Assembly (NCBI GenBank): GCA_963811805.1
Contig: CAWESU010000001.1
Coordinates: 682,001-746,000 of the forward strand
DNA: 64,000 nucleotides
DNA from: DAHUXN01 sp963811805
GTDB taxonomy: Bacteria; Acidobacteriota; Terriglobia; Acidiferrales; UBA7541
Direction of reading: 5' to 3'
The position numbers and the translations under genes were made by a program. The notes below the pieces were generated by a model. It had not been told where the DNA came from. It saw nothing but the letters and a program-made list of their open reading frames with translations, and made no database searches. Positions 18,989 through 27,498 of the stretch are shown piece by piece (within the stretch, counting starts at the first letter, position 1; the number at the start of each line of letters is the position of its first letter).

Positions 18989-19066
18989 TCTGACTCCGAT
19001 TAAGTGGGTAGAATTACAGCTCATATATTACCAGAGATTTCCGGAATTTATTGGCCTGAATAGGGC

Positions 19067-20095
19067 TCAGCGATCTGGTGGGCGCTCCGCACCTGGATGG
19101 AGAACCGCCAACTGCGATTCCGGGTCCGGCAGGAAATAGCCAACGACGACGCCCATGGCCCCATCCGTGATGGGTTTCCCTGTCCGATTGTCATAGGCAT
19201 CGGTCACCTCAATGACATCGCCGCTATGCAGTGAAACGCCTCCGTGCTCGACAAACATTTCAGGAGGAATCGAAATCAGTCGGCCTTTGGAATCAAGGTC
19301 AGCCTCCAGCGTGGCAATGGCTTCACTTGTTTGGGCATTTTTGAGCACGAGCCACTGGCCCCAGTCGCGCAACCGCCCTTCCACTCCTAGAAGCTGTCCC
19401 GAATACCGCAGCTTGAACTGCCCTGTCTTGGTGCTCTCTCCGGGAGTCAAGTCATAACCCGATTCCCCACACTCGGTCACGCTGAACCACAACGGATAGA
19501 TATCCTTCAGCGCCTCACCGCTCAGATTCAGCGGTTGGTATTCAACGCGCACCTGCAGGAAAACGTCCCCATAGTTTTTTGCGGTTGGATTTGCGAAGGT
19601 TGTGCTAATCCGAATGCGGTCGCCCTTGCGCACGCGATACCCGAACCCGGGAATCGCGGGCCAATCGTTCATCTCGGCGCCGGCGCCGAAAATGGCTTCG
19701 TCCTTATTCGAACAGAGAAGATCGGGCCGGGCGCTGTCGTAAAAAGAAACGTGGCGCAGCAACTTGTCTGGAAGAACGCGCCCTTTCGCGTCGGTGAGAC
19801 TCGGATGAAAAGCCGTCAGCCAGCCATCGAATGGAATCGTCAGCCAGAGTGCAGGAGGTTGCGGACCGGTCATGCGGTCGGCATTGGCGGGCAAACTTAC
19901 CGGGCCCACCCGGACCATCATTTCACGCGCACCACGATTATCCGTGACGGTCAGCTTGGCGGTATTCGATACGGGATGCTCCGTGTCCATGGCGTGCATC
20001 ATGCCGTGGTGCCTGACTTCCTGCTGTTCGGCCTGAGGCCAACAAGGAGCGGACGTGAACACAAACGTTGCCGCAAGCAGTAATACGAATTTCAT
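19067..20095 (-). CDS. Secreted protein of unknown function
   Basis: The 342-residue product starts with a signal peptide (MKFVLLLAATFVF, cleavage near CWPQAE) and a histidine/methionine-rich stretch, RHHGMMHAMDTEH, which could bind metal. The rest is beta-rich, with segments such as GFGYRVRKGDRIRISTTFANPT resembling copper-type or cupredoxin-like extracellular domains, though no complete ligand set is visible. The ATG at 20095 is chosen for the signal peptide; the frame upstream is open but not protein-like. It is the last core-type gene before the broken tRNA. Confidence 0.7.
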   Translation of the reverse strand: MKFVLLLAATFVFTSAPCWPQAEQQEVRHHGMMHAMDTEHPVSNTAKLTVTDNRGAREMMVRVGPVSLPANADRMTGPQPPALWLTIPFDGWLTAFHPSLTDAKGRVLPDKLLRHVSFYDSARPDLLCSNKDEAIFGAGAEMNDWPAIPGFGYRVRKGDRIRISTTFANPTAKNYGDVFLQVRVEYQPLNLSGEALKDIYPLWFSVTECGESGYDLTPGESTKTGQFKLRYSGQLLGVEGRLRDWGQWLVLKNAQTSEAIATLEADLDSKGRLISIPPEMFVEHGGVSLHSGDVIEVTDAYDNRTGKPITDGAMGVVVGYFLPDPESQLAVLHPGAERPPDR

Positions 20096-20274
20096 TCCAA
20101 GCCTTTCACGGCGGGGCATCCCAAACGCGCATAATACCGCATTCACGGCCCCTTGCGTTCTTCTTCTCCCGTTTGGTTTGCGCAGGGGTGAGGAGCTCTC
20201 TCGAACGATGCGCGAACCCTGTTCGAGAGCTTTCTTGACGCCGCCAAGGGCTTCCTTCAAAATGAATCAACTGT

Positions 20275-20315
20275 GGGCGTTTAGCTCAGCTGGGAGAGCA
20301 CCTGCTTTGCAAGCA
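20275..20315 (+). pseudogene. 5' half of tRNA-Ala(TGC), cut at the anticodon loop
   Basis: The sequence shows the 5' acceptor strand (GGGCGTT), T8-A9, a complete D arm (GCTC, loop, GAGC), the anticodon 5' strand CCTGC, the loop TTTGCAA with anticodon TGC, and GCA of the 3' strand. After 20315 similarity stops: the next bases are AGGCAACTCCC instead of GGGGGTC and a T arm. The missing half is found on the other strand at 48559-48603. The cut in the anticodon stem-loop is the classic crossover region of tyrosine integrases. This copy cannot make a tRNA as it stands. Confidence 0.85.
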
Positions 20316-20442
20316 AGGCAACTCCCAAGCTAAGTCGTTGCCAAGGTTGCGCTTAGGTGAATCGAGCGTCCCGTTGGCTACTCCAATCCTGCTCCAAGAC
20401 ATCCCAAATCAACTACTCGTTCCAATGTGTGGGCGACAACAC

Positions 20443-20802
20443 ATGAGTTCGTTAGAAAATCCGATTCAAAAGCAAGGAGAAAAACAACTACGCCTCGCTG
20501 CCGTTCTCCCTACGTTCGCAGCCGAGCTTCGTCAACTTCTCATCGAGAAGGGCGAACCCGAGCTTGCTGCACAGGTGCCGGGACTGATGATTTTCGACCG
20601 CTGCCGTTGCGGGGATGACTTCTGCGCCACGTTCTACACGCGACCGAAGCCTCATGGCAGCTTCGGCCCCGGTCATCGCAACGTAGCTCTAACACCAGAG
20701 GAAGGGATGCTCATTCTTGACGTTATCGCCGGAGAAATCGCTTGTGTGGAGGTTCTCGACCGCTCCGACGTTCAGAAAAAGCTTGATACCATTTTTCAAT
20801 GA
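20443..20802 (+). CDS. Small protein with CRCGDDFC motif, unknown function
   Basis: The 119-residue product has a helical N-terminus and a central FDRCRCGDDFCATFYT cluster with three cysteines that might bind metal, followed by HGSFGPGHRNVAL. I do not recognise a named family. The frame is open from 20338, but that stretch begins in the tRNA fragment's flank and lacks protein-like composition, so the ATG at 20443 is preferred. It is the first gene right of the broken tRNA. Confidence 0.6.
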   Translation: MSSLENPIQKQGEKQLRLAAVLPTFAAELRQLLIEKGEPELAAQVPGLMIFDRCRCGDDFCATFYTRPKPHGSFGPGHRNVALTPEEGMLILDVIAGEIACVEVLDRSDVQKKLDTIFQ

Positions 20803-20903
20803 AGCACGAGCGAGTTCGTCGGAGTAATAGTGTACGATTCAAGAACGGCGTGGGTGAAACTCGCCCCTCAAATGCGGCGACTGAACCTGCGACACAGTGA
20901 CCA

Positions 20904-21044
20904 ATGCTGCCGTTCGAATTGCGGGACGAATTCGTTAAAGGGAATCTGGTTCTGTTTGTAGGAGCGGGCTTTGTCCGCAATTACCTTCCGGCGATGCCTC
21001 TCTGGCCAGACTTGTTGAGACTTGTGACCCTTCTGTATCCGTAG
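20904..21044 (+). pseudogene. N-terminal fragment of a SIR2-like domain gene
   Basis: The plus-strand frame encodes 46 residues, with FVKGNLVLFVGAGF and PLWPDLLRLV. This matches the start of SIR2-like NAD-binding domains (L-x-x-F-x-G-A-G followed by the L-P-x-W-x-x-L-L helix) found in antiphage NADases. The similarity stops after about 40 residues, where the IS3 remnant begins, and the frame ends at TAG 21042-21044. It is a truncated defence-type gene. The assignment rests on a short stretch and is moderately certain. Confidence 0.5.
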
Positions 21045-21253
21045 CGCCATCGATGTTCGATGACAACATCCTGAATAGCGGAACGAAGCGCTACCTCAGC
21101 TTCCTCCTCCCACCCTCTCCGCAAGTAGCGATAAAATCCAGGCCTGCTTACCCCAGCCAAGTAGCACAGTCGCTCGACACTCAAGCCGCCTTGCAACCGC
21201 ATCCTTGCTCTTATCTCAGTGTAGATGCGTTGTCGCCAGAGAACTTCTGGCAA
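20981..21253 (-). pseudogene. IS3-family OrfB, N-terminal fragment only
   Basis: GLSVERLCYLAGVSRPGFYRYL and VIEHRWRYGYRRVT are the N-terminal region of IS3 transposase (HTH_21-like, before the rve domain). After GYRRVT the frame reads antisense through the SIR2-like fragment and stops, so the integrase-core DDE residues are absent. The protein is not functional. Confidence 0.65.
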
Positions 21254-21477
21254 CGTCGAGCCCCTACTTTTCGCAAGGCACGTCTGAAAAAATCCACCTC
21301 AAGGGTCTTATTCGCCAGTAAACGCTTTAGTCTCAGAATCTGTTTGCGCAACATCACTTCGCGCGTTCGTGTAGGAGGAGCGTTGCACTCGTCCAATCGA
21401 TCACGCCGGTTGTAAAGAACTCTGCGACATATGCCCAGCTCTCGCGCCAGCCGGACGATGTTGCCGGCCCCGCGCAT
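21211..21477 (-). pseudogene. IS3-family OrfA (helix-turn-helix), 5' end damaged
   Basis: Residues VRLARELGICRRVLYNRRDRL form the helix-turn-helix of IS3 OrfA, and RKQILRLKRLLANKTLEVDFFRRAL is the following leucine-zipper helix. The usual N-terminus (YSSEFRKEAVERM) is readable just upstream in the same frame but is preceded by a stop without a start codon, so the 5' end is degenerate. Its 3' end overlaps the second frame by about 40 bases, as in elements that use -1 frameshifting. Confidence 0.65.
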
Positions 21478-21550
21478 TCGTTCAACAGCCTCTTTCCGAA
21501 ACTCGCTGCTGTACCGTCGTCCTTATCTTTAGGCCCACTTTGCGGCTCCT

Positions 21551-21604
21551 TTCGCGCAGAGTGTGCACGATGAAACGACCTCACTCCAGGGGTTCACTCC
21601 AGTC
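21551..21604 (-). repeat. IS terminus, copy A of three
   Basis: On the minus strand this begins TGGAGTGAACCCCTGGAGTG and continues to TGCACACTCTGCGCGAA, immediately upstream of the IS3 OrfA. Closely related sequences lie at 32659-32710 and 35865-35915 in the same orientation without a transposase beside them. An inverted partial match (AGTGAACCCCT) occurs at 21626-21636, 20 bases away on the plus strand. Confidence 0.6.
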
Positions 21605-21630
21605 GGGTCCACCAGAAAACTACGAAAGTG

Positions 21631-21771
21631 AACCCCTCTTTGAGACTGCGGGAGGATGAACGCGAACTTCGACGGATTTCCGACGCGATACCACAGGCGA
21701 TTTTGATCCTCGATTCATCCGGCACGCCAGGGGCACTGACACATCGCAAGCGGATGCACACACAGAAATGA
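21631..21771 (+). pseudogene. PAS-domain fragment duplicated from the neighbouring regulator
   Basis: The plus frame encodes REDERELRRISDAIPQAILILDSSG before losing similarity and reaching TGA at 21769. This corresponds to RQDEGELRRMTDAIPQTIVVLDPSG, the start of the second PAS domain of the sigma-54 regulator just downstream. It is a diverged relic of a second, similar regulator gene, probably broken by the IS3 element. Confidence 0.5.
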
Positions 21772-21848
21772 TTGGCCAAATCGAGATTTTCAGCCCAAAA
21801 TGTGCATCGAATGCCCCCAAATGGAATCTAGGCCCCAATGGAGCAGGC

Positions 21849-24296
21849 ATGAGTTCGCCAGGTTCTAGCCACATAACAGATCACACGGCTGCCAAAGCAG
21901 AGGTCTTGCCCGAAGTTTGCGCCGACACGTCTGGGGAAAGTGAAGTCACCGATGTTTCCAAACGATATCCAAGCCGAAAAGACTTAGAGAACGCGCTCCT
22001 TGAGTCGAGGGAATCGGAGGCCCAGCTCCGAAGGATCATCGACACGATCCCCGCCCTCACATGGTGCAACCTGCCGGATGGTTCCAGCGAATTTCTAAAT
22101 CAACGATGGCATGACTACACGGGACTCTCCCCGGAAGAGGCGCACGGCTGGGGATGGAAGGCCGCGATTCATTCTGAGGACCTCCCCATGCTGATGCAAA
22201 AGTGGGAGGCACTCCGCGACGCTGATAAGCCGGGGGAGTGCGAAGTGCGGTTACGGCGCTTCGACGGCGCGTTTCGTTCGTTCCTGTGCCGTGTCGAGCC
22301 GCTCCGCTACGAAGGCCAAGAAGCTGTGAGATGGTACGGGACGGCGACCGACATCGAGGATCACAAGCGCGGGGAAGACGTGGCGGCTGGCGAGAAGCTG
22401 CTCCTCGAAATGGTGACGAGCGGCCATTCGATGCCGGGAATACTCGAGGCGCTCTGCCAGTTTGTCGAAAGCGCGACCAGTGAGTGTTACTGCAGCGTTG
22501 TGTTGGTTGATTCGACCGGAACGCGTCTCGAGCACGGAGCGGCGCCGAGCCTTCCGGCCAGCTTCGTCACTTCCATTATTGGCCGACCCGTAAACGCCGA
22601 GTCGGGTCCATGTGCGATGGCCGCATATCTGAACGAACAGGTCATTGCGGCTGACCTCGCCACTGAGACACGGTGGGCGGAGTACGAGTGGTGCCCGATG
22701 GCTTTGGCGCACGGGATGCGAGCGTGTTGGTCAACGCCGATCCGGTCCGCGGCGGGCGAGGTTTTAGGCGCGTTCGCGATCTATTACGCGGAACCCAGGA
22801 CGCCCACGCCGCGGGACCAGGCCCTTATCGACCAATTCACGCACATCGCGAGCATCACGGTCGAACGCGAACGATCTCAGACCTCGCTCACGCGGGCTCT
22901 CAGTAAGCTGCGGCAAGATGAGGGCGAACTGCGCCGCATGACCGACGCGATCCCGCAGACGATCGTGGTCCTGGACCCGTCGGGCGCGCTGATCTACGCC
23001 AACCAGGCAACGCTCGATTACACCGGCCTCGCGATTGAAGACGTGCTTGCTCCCGGCTTTCGAGAACGAATCTTCCATCCTGACGACCTGGAGAAATTGC
23101 GAGACGAGCGAGAGGCAGCTTTGGCGCGCGGTCTGCCGTTCGAGGCCGAGCAACGAGCGCTTAGGAAAGACGGCCAGTATCGCTGGTTTCTGATTCGTTA
23201 CAACCCATTCCGAACCGAGCAGGGGCAAGTGATCCGCTGGTATGCGACGGGGACCGACATCGATGACCGCGTCCGGGCCGAAGAACGAACACGCAATGAA
23301 AATCTGGCTTTACGAGAGCAAATCGATCGCGACTCAATGTTCGAAGACATTGTCGGCTCTTCTGAAGCACTGCGTAAATTGCTGCGTCAAGTCAGCAAGG
23401 TGGCTGCTTCCGATTCCACAGTTTTAATTCTAGGCGAAACCGGTACGGGGAAGGAATTGATAGCTCGCGCCATCCATAAGCGGTCCCGCCGCGCGGACCA
23501 TGCCTTTATCGGCGTGAATTGCGCTGCCATCCCGACGTCGCTGATTGCTTCCGAGCTCTTCGGTCATGAGAAGGGCGCATTCACCGGAGCAACCCAACGA
23601 CGCCTCGGGCGCTTTGAATCGGCGAACGGCGGGACGTTGTTCCTAGACGAAGTCGGCGACCTGCCGCCGGAAATCCAGATCGCACTGTTGCGGGTCTTGC
23701 AAGAACGTGAAATCGAGCGCGTGGGAGGCGGCAAGTCCATCGCTGTTGACGTTAGAGTGCTGGCGGCCACTCATCGCGATTTGAACACGCTCGTTGCCGA
23801 AGGCAAATTCCGCCAAGACCTTCTATATAGACTGAATGTAGTGCCCATCGAAATACCGCCGTTGCGCGAACGTACAGCCGACATCCCCTTGCTTGTCGAG
23901 TACTTCATGGACCGGTTCGGGAAAAGGGCTGGAAAGCAGTTCAAAACAATCGATCAGAGGTCCCTTCAATTGTTTCAAGCGTACGGCTGGCCAGGAAACG
24001 TTCGTGAGCTCCAAAATGTAATCGAACGCGCGGTCATTCTCGCCGAGGGAGAGACCTTTTCCGTGGATGAGATCTGGCTCAAGCGTGAACCGCCCCCTAC
24101 CGAGAGACGGACGCGCACACTTAACAACGCCTTGGTGACCCAAGAGAAGCAAATGATTGAAGCCGCACTAGCTTTGAGCCAAGGCCAAATCTCGGGACCA
24201 AATGGCGCGGCCGCGAGGCTAGGCCTGCCAGCGCGAACCCTCGACTCGAAGATCAAACGTTTGAAAATAAACCAATATCGATACAAGGTCACATAG
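21849..24296 (+). CDS. Sigma-54-dependent regulator, PAS-GAF-PAS-AAA+-HTH
   Basis: The 815-residue protein is a bacterial enhancer-binding protein. In order it has a PAS domain (from LRRIIDTIPALTW), a GAF domain (LEALCQFVESATSECYCSVVL onward), a second PAS (LRRMTDAIPQTIVVL), a sigma-54 interaction AAA+ domain with Walker A GETGTGKE, the sigma-54-contacting loop GAFTGA and Walker B GGTLFLDEVGDLP, and a C-terminal Fis-like helix-turn-helix (GAAARLGLPARTLDSKIKRL). The sensory part suggests a small molecule or redox signal. There is no phosphorylatable receiver. I prefer ATG 21849 (GGAG upstream) to ATG 21768. A perfect -24/-12 site lies 118 bases after its stop, so it probably drives the operon starting at 24460. 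Confidence 0.88.
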   Translation: MSSPGSSHITDHTAAKAEVLPEVCADTSGESEVTDVSKRYPSRKDLENALLESRESEAQLRRIIDTIPALTWCNLPDGSSEFLNQRWHDYTGLSPEEAHGWGWKAAIHSEDLPMLMQKWEALRDADKPGECEVRLRRFDGAFRSFLCRVEPLRYEGQEAVRWYGTATDIEDHKRGEDVAAGEKLLLEMVTSGHSMPGILEALCQFVESATSECYCSVVLVDSTGTRLEHGAAPSLPASFVTSIIGRPVNAESGPCAMAAYLNEQVIAADLATETRWAEYEWCPMALAHGMRACWSTPIRSAAGEVLGAFAIYYAEPRTPTPRDQALIDQFTHIASITVERERSQTSLTRALSKLRQDEGELRRMTDAIPQTIVVLDPSGALIYANQATLDYTGLAIEDVLAPGFRERIFHPDDLEKLRDEREAALARGLPFEAEQRALRKDGQYRWFLIRYNPFRTEQGQVIRWYATGTDIDDRVRAEERTRNENLALREQIDRDSMFEDIVGSSEALRKLLRQVSKVAASDSTVLILGETGTGKELIARAIHKRSRRADHAFIGVNCAAIPTSLIASELFGHEKGAFTGATQRRLGRFESANGGTLFLDEVGDLPPEIQIALLRVLQEREIERVGGGKSIAVDVRVLAATHRDLNTLVAEGKFRQDLLYRLNVVPIEIPPLRERTADIPLLVEYFMDRFGKRAGKQFKTIDQRSLQLFQAYGWPGNVRELQNVIERAVILAEGETFSVDEIWLKREPPPTERRTRTLNNALVTQEKQMIEAALALSQGQISGPNGAAARLGLPARTLDSKIKRLKINQYRYKVT

Positions 24297-24349
24297 GCCA
24301 CTAGGTCTTCCAGGGATCTCCTCCAAGAACTGCGCTTTCCTGACTCACC

Positions 24350-24406
24350 AGGAATTCCTTCTAATTCAGGACTCCTCCGAATCGTAAGCTCCGTTCCTTC
24401 AAGGAA
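24350..24406 (+). promoter_or_regulatory. Palindromes, candidate enhancer-binding sites
   Basis: Two palindromes, AGGAATTCCT at 24350-24359 and TTCCTTCAAGGAA at 24394-24406, lie just upstream of the sigma-54 promoter. They share the half-site AAGGAA/AGGAA and are plausible operators for the adjacent activator, though its usual binding range is 80-150 bases upstream of the start site. Binding is inferred. Confidence 0.4.
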
Positions 24407-24413
24407 TTGGGAG

Positions 24414-24429
24414 TGGCCGGATTATTGCT
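24414..24429 (+). promoter_or_regulatory. Sigma-54 (-24/-12) promoter
   Basis: The sequence TGGCCGGATTATTGCT matches the sigma-54 consensus TGGC-N8-TTGC(A/T): the invariant GG (24415-24416) and GC (24427-24428) are separated by exactly ten bases. It sits about 30 bases before the STAS gene and directly after the gene of a sigma-54 activator, so transcription should start near 24440 and run into the seven-gene operon. Confidence 0.72.
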
Positions 24430-24459
24430 TTCCTCGATCTGTGTTTCGGAACGGGACTG

Positions 24460-24735
24460 ATGACGCTGAAAATCGAGCCGATTTTTGGCGAGGGCGGAAC
24501 GCGGATTGTTCTAAGTGGACAGCTTCGATCCAATCACCTTGATCAGTTGAGGTCTGAGATTGAACGCTGCAGCTCGCCCTTGGCCTTGGATCTCGGGGAA
24601 GTCGATCTCGTCGGCATCGAGGGTATTCGTTTCCTTAATGAGTGTGAGTTGGCGGGTGTCGCGGTCGTCGGCTGCTCACCTTACATCAAGGAGTGGATGC
24701 TCCGAGAGCGAGGAGAACAGGCCAACACGAAGTAA
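24460..24735 (+). CDS. STAS-like domain protein
   Basis: The 91-residue protein has the fold pattern of a STAS domain: strand TRIVLSGQL, helix LDQLRSEIERC, strand PLALDLGEVDLVGIEGIRFL and a final helix. STAS proteins act as anti-anti-sigma factors or small-molecule binding modules. The position of the phosphorylated serine/threonine is occupied by VGIEG, so classic partner-switching phosphorylation looks unlikely. It is the first gene after the sigma-54 promoter. Confidence 0.68.
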   Translation: MTLKIEPIFGEGGTRIVLSGQLRSNHLDQLRSEIERCSSPLALDLGEVDLVGIEGIRFLNECELAGVAVVGCSPYIKEWMLRERGEQANTK

Positions 24736-24797
24736 CAGAAGCGACGTACTGATTTCGAGAGCGGCCAACAATTGAACGTCAAATCAAAGGAGGCAAT

Positions 24798-25517
24798 ATG
24801 GAATCGAAACATAACGGCGTCAAGAACGTGGTTCTGGTGCACGGCGCATTCGCCGACGGCTCCGGTTGGGAAGCCGTTGCTAACATCCTCAAGAATGATG
24901 GGTACAAGGTGTCGGTGGCGCAGCCCCCCGAGACCTCCTACGCCGATGACCAAAAGTACACGAAGGCGGCCATCGACGCCATCGGCGGGCCAGTAGTGCT
25001 CGTAGGCCACAGCTATGGCGGGTCCATCATCACCGAGGCCGGCAATCATCCGAACGTTGCGGCGCTTGTCTATATTGCCGCCTTTGCCCTCGACGAAGGT
25101 GAGAGCTGTGCATCGATCGAACAGGCCCTGCCGCAAGCCTCCAAGGCGTTCAAGCCGGACAGCAATAACAACTGGTGGATAGACGAGGCGCATTTCGCGG
25201 CCGACTTCGCAGCGGACATTCCACCGGAGAAGGCGGCATTCATGGCTATATCGCAGGTGCCGATCTCCACGGACTCGTTCACCCATACGGTTACGAATCC
25301 CGCGTGGAAGAACAAGCCCACCTGGTACATGGTGGCCGCCGAAGACCGGTCGATCAATCCGGATCAGGAACGGATGATGGCGAAGCGCGCCAAGGCCAAG
25401 ACCGTCGAAGTGAAGTCGAGCCATGTGGCCTACATGTCTCACCCGAAGGAAGCAGCCAAGCTCATCGAAGAGGCTGCCACCTCTGCGTCCGTAGCTCAGC
25501 GCGTGACTGCCGGCTGA
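24798..25517 (+). CDS. Alpha/beta hydrolase, plant-esterase-like (EstC/SABP2 type)
   Basis: The 239-residue protein has VVLVHGAFADGSGW at the start, the nucleophile elbow VLVGHSYGGSI, an acid in MVAAEDRSINPD and a histidine in VKSSHVAYMSHP. This is the compact salicylate-esterase / hydroxynitrile-lyase-like subgroup often found beside oxidoreductases. AAAGGAGG lies just upstream of the ATG, a strong ribosome-binding site. Second gene of the sigma-54-controlled operon. The substrate is unknown. Confidence 0.85.
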   Translation: MESKHNGVKNVVLVHGAFADGSGWEAVANILKNDGYKVSVAQPPETSYADDQKYTKAAIDAIGGPVVLVGHSYGGSIITEAGNHPNVAALVYIAAFALDEGESCASIEQALPQASKAFKPDSNNNWWIDEAHFAADFAADIPPEKAAFMAISQVPISTDSFTHTVTNPAWKNKPTWYMVAAEDRSINPDQERMMAKRAKAKTVEVKSSHVAYMSHPKEAAKLIEEAATSASVAQRVTAG

Positions 25518-25600
25518 ACCCGCCTCGCTCGATAGTGGGCCTCTGCCGATCCTGACAACATCGGCGGAGGCTCAGATGAACGTCGCCTGAGGAGGACGCA

Positions 25601-26296
25601 ATGAACGATCGCATCACCATTGAAAGCCGAGACGGCTCGTTCGACGGTTATATCTCGCGACCGAAGACCTTGCCGGCTCCCGCAGTCGTCGTTTTGCACG
25701 AGGTATTTGGGGTGAACGCCGATATTCGCAAAACCTGCGACGAGCTGGTTGAACAGGGCTTCCTTGGGGTCGCGCCCGACTTGTTCTGGCGTCAGGAGCC
25801 GGGCGTCGACCTCAGCGTCACCTCCGAGCCCGACTGGCAACACGGCCTCCGTCTTTATCAGGCGTATGACCGAGACGCGGGTGCCAGAGACGTTAAGGAC
25901 ACCACCAACGTCGTAGCCAAGCTGCCGGAGTGCACCGGTAAGGTCGCCGTCCTCGGCTATTGCCTTGGCGGACTGATGACCTTCCTGACGACCGTTCGTT
26001 ATGGCGCCGACGCGGCGGTCGTCTATCACGGCGGTGACACCGAGAAATATCTGGGAGAGGTCGATGGGCTTAATGCGCCCATGCTGATGCACCTGGGGGA
26101 GGAAGACGAGTTCATTTCCAAGCCCGCGCAAGCTGCAATCAAGACGGCACTTGCTAAGAAACCAAACGCGACAGTCTACAGCTATCCGGGTCAGAGTCAT
26201 GCCTTCTCTCGGCATGGTGGGGCACATTACAACGCTGAGGCTGCAGCACTCGCCCACGAGCGGACAAAGGAATTTCTACATCAACATCTGCGGTGA
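25601..26296 (+). CDS. Dienelactone hydrolase family protein
   Basis: The 231-residue enzyme has the dienelactone hydrolase signature: VVLHEVFGVN near the start, the nucleophile cysteine in VAVLGYCLGG, an aspartate in LGEEDEFIS and a histidine in YPGQSHAFS. Such enzymes open lactone or ester rings in the cytoplasm. GGAGGA precedes the ATG. Third gene of the operon, between a hydrolase and an alcohol dehydrogenase, which suggests joint breakdown or detoxification of an ester or aldehyde compound. Confidence 0.87.
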   Translation: MNDRITIESRDGSFDGYISRPKTLPAPAVVVLHEVFGVNADIRKTCDELVEQGFLGVAPDLFWRQEPGVDLSVTSEPDWQHGLRLYQAYDRDAGARDVKDTTNVVAKLPECTGKVAVLGYCLGGLMTFLTTVRYGADAAVVYHGGDTEKYLGEVDGLNAPMLMHLGEEDEFISKPAQAAIKTALAKKPNATVYSYPGQSHAFSRHGGAHYNAEAAALAHERTKEFLHQHLR

Positions 26297-26368
26297 CCTT
26301 CGCTCGCTTGAGAAACTCAGTTTGCGTCCGGTCAACTCGCGTCGTAGTAGAGCCACGCTGGAGGAGAA

Positions 26369-27391
26369 ATGAGCGCAACGTATAAAGCGATTCAAGTTAC
26401 CAAACCGGGAGAATTCGTGGCTGCAGTGAAACCCCTGGTCGATCCCGGCCCGGGTCAGGTGCGAATTCGCGTCGAGGCGTGCGGGGTCTGCCATTCGGAT
26501 TCGGGCACGGTGGAAGGAATGTTTCCGATTAGTTGGCCGCGCGTCCCTGGCCATGAAGCAACCGGGCGGATCGACGCCATTGGCTCCGGCGTTCAGGGAT
26601 GGAAGGTTGGTCAGCGAGTCGGAGTGGGGTTTCTCGGCGGCTCGTGTGGATATTGCCAGTTTTGCCGAAGTGGCGATCTCGTGAACTGCCAGAACCAGGA
26701 ATACACCGGCATTCACCATGACGGCGGATACGCCGAAGTGATGATCGCAAAAGCGAGCGGACTCGTGTCGATTCCTGACAGCATGTCGTCGGCGGAAGCA
26801 GCACCGCTACTGTGCGCGGGACTGACGACGTTCAACGCGCTGCGAAATTCACCAGCAAAGGCCGGTGACCTGGTTGCGATACTCGGCATCGGCGGCCTTG
26901 GTCATCTGGGGCTGCAATATGCGAGGCGCATGGGATTCGAGGTTGCAGCGATCGGTCGCGGTAGTGAATCTGCGGAGTTGGCGAAGAAACTCGGGGCGCA
27001 CCACTACATCGACAGTGCCGGTTCCGATCCTGCCGCAGCGCTCCAGGCACTTGGCGGTGCAAAAGTCATTTTGATAACGGCTTCGGGCGGCACCACGGTC
27101 GCCACGACTTTCAAGGGCTTGCGTCCAGGCGGTGTCTCGATTGACGTCGGCGTCGGACCAGAACCGATCGAGATCTCGAGCATGGATCTCATCTTCGGAG
27201 AGCGAAAAGCAGCAGGTTCGCTGACGGGAAACCCCGCAACCGGCGACGCAACGCTTCGTTTCAGTGCGCTCAGTGGCGTGTCGGCCATGATCGAGACCGT
27301 CCCACTCGAGGACGCGGCTGTCGCATACGCGAAGATGATGGCCGGCAAGGCACGCTTTCGGATGGTGCTCGTTACAAAAAACGGCCAATAG
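26369..27391 (+). CDS. Zinc-dependent alcohol dehydrogenase
   Basis: The 340-residue medium-chain dehydrogenase has the catalytic zinc site ACGVCHSD and GHEATGRI, the structural zinc loop CGYCQFCRSGDLVNC, and the NAD(P)-binding GIGGLGHLGLQ. It is close in pattern to bacterial AdhA/AdhP-type enzymes that interconvert alcohols and aldehydes. GGAGGAGAA precedes the ATG. It sits directly before an aldehyde dehydrogenase, a pair that would take an alcohol through the aldehyde to the acid. Confidence 0.9.
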   Translation: MSATYKAIQVTKPGEFVAAVKPLVDPGPGQVRIRVEACGVCHSDSGTVEGMFPISWPRVPGHEATGRIDAIGSGVQGWKVGQRVGVGFLGGSCGYCQFCRSGDLVNCQNQEYTGIHHDGGYAEVMIAKASGLVSIPDSMSSAEAAPLLCAGLTTFNALRNSPAKAGDLVAILGIGGLGHLGLQYARRMGFEVAAIGRGSESAELAKKLGAHHYIDSAGSDPAAALQALGGAKVILITASGGTTVATTFKGLRPGGVSIDVGVGPEPIEISSMDLIFGERKAAGSLTGNPATGDATLRFSALSGVSAMIETVPLEDAAVAYAKMMAGKARFRMVLVTKNGQ

Positions 27392-27498
27392 CCGGACTGG
27401 CGGGCGAAGTGAAGCATTCAGCTTGCGGAGAAAGTTGATGGGGAAAAAGAGTGAAATTTCGGAAATAGCCGGAGTGGCAAAGGCGAAAGGAGATCAAG

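Larger units (their letters stand above)
20995..21604 (-). mobile_element. Remnant of an IS3-family insertion sequence
   Basis: Two overlapping minus-strand reading frames encode the two IS3-type proteins in the normal order, with the first upstream at higher coordinates. The left terminus of the element is the repeat at 21551-21604. The second frame breaks off after the first 80 or so residues, so the catalytic DDE domain is gone and the element cannot transpose. Its left side now abuts the SIR2-like fragment, implying a deletion after insertion. Confidence 0.7.
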
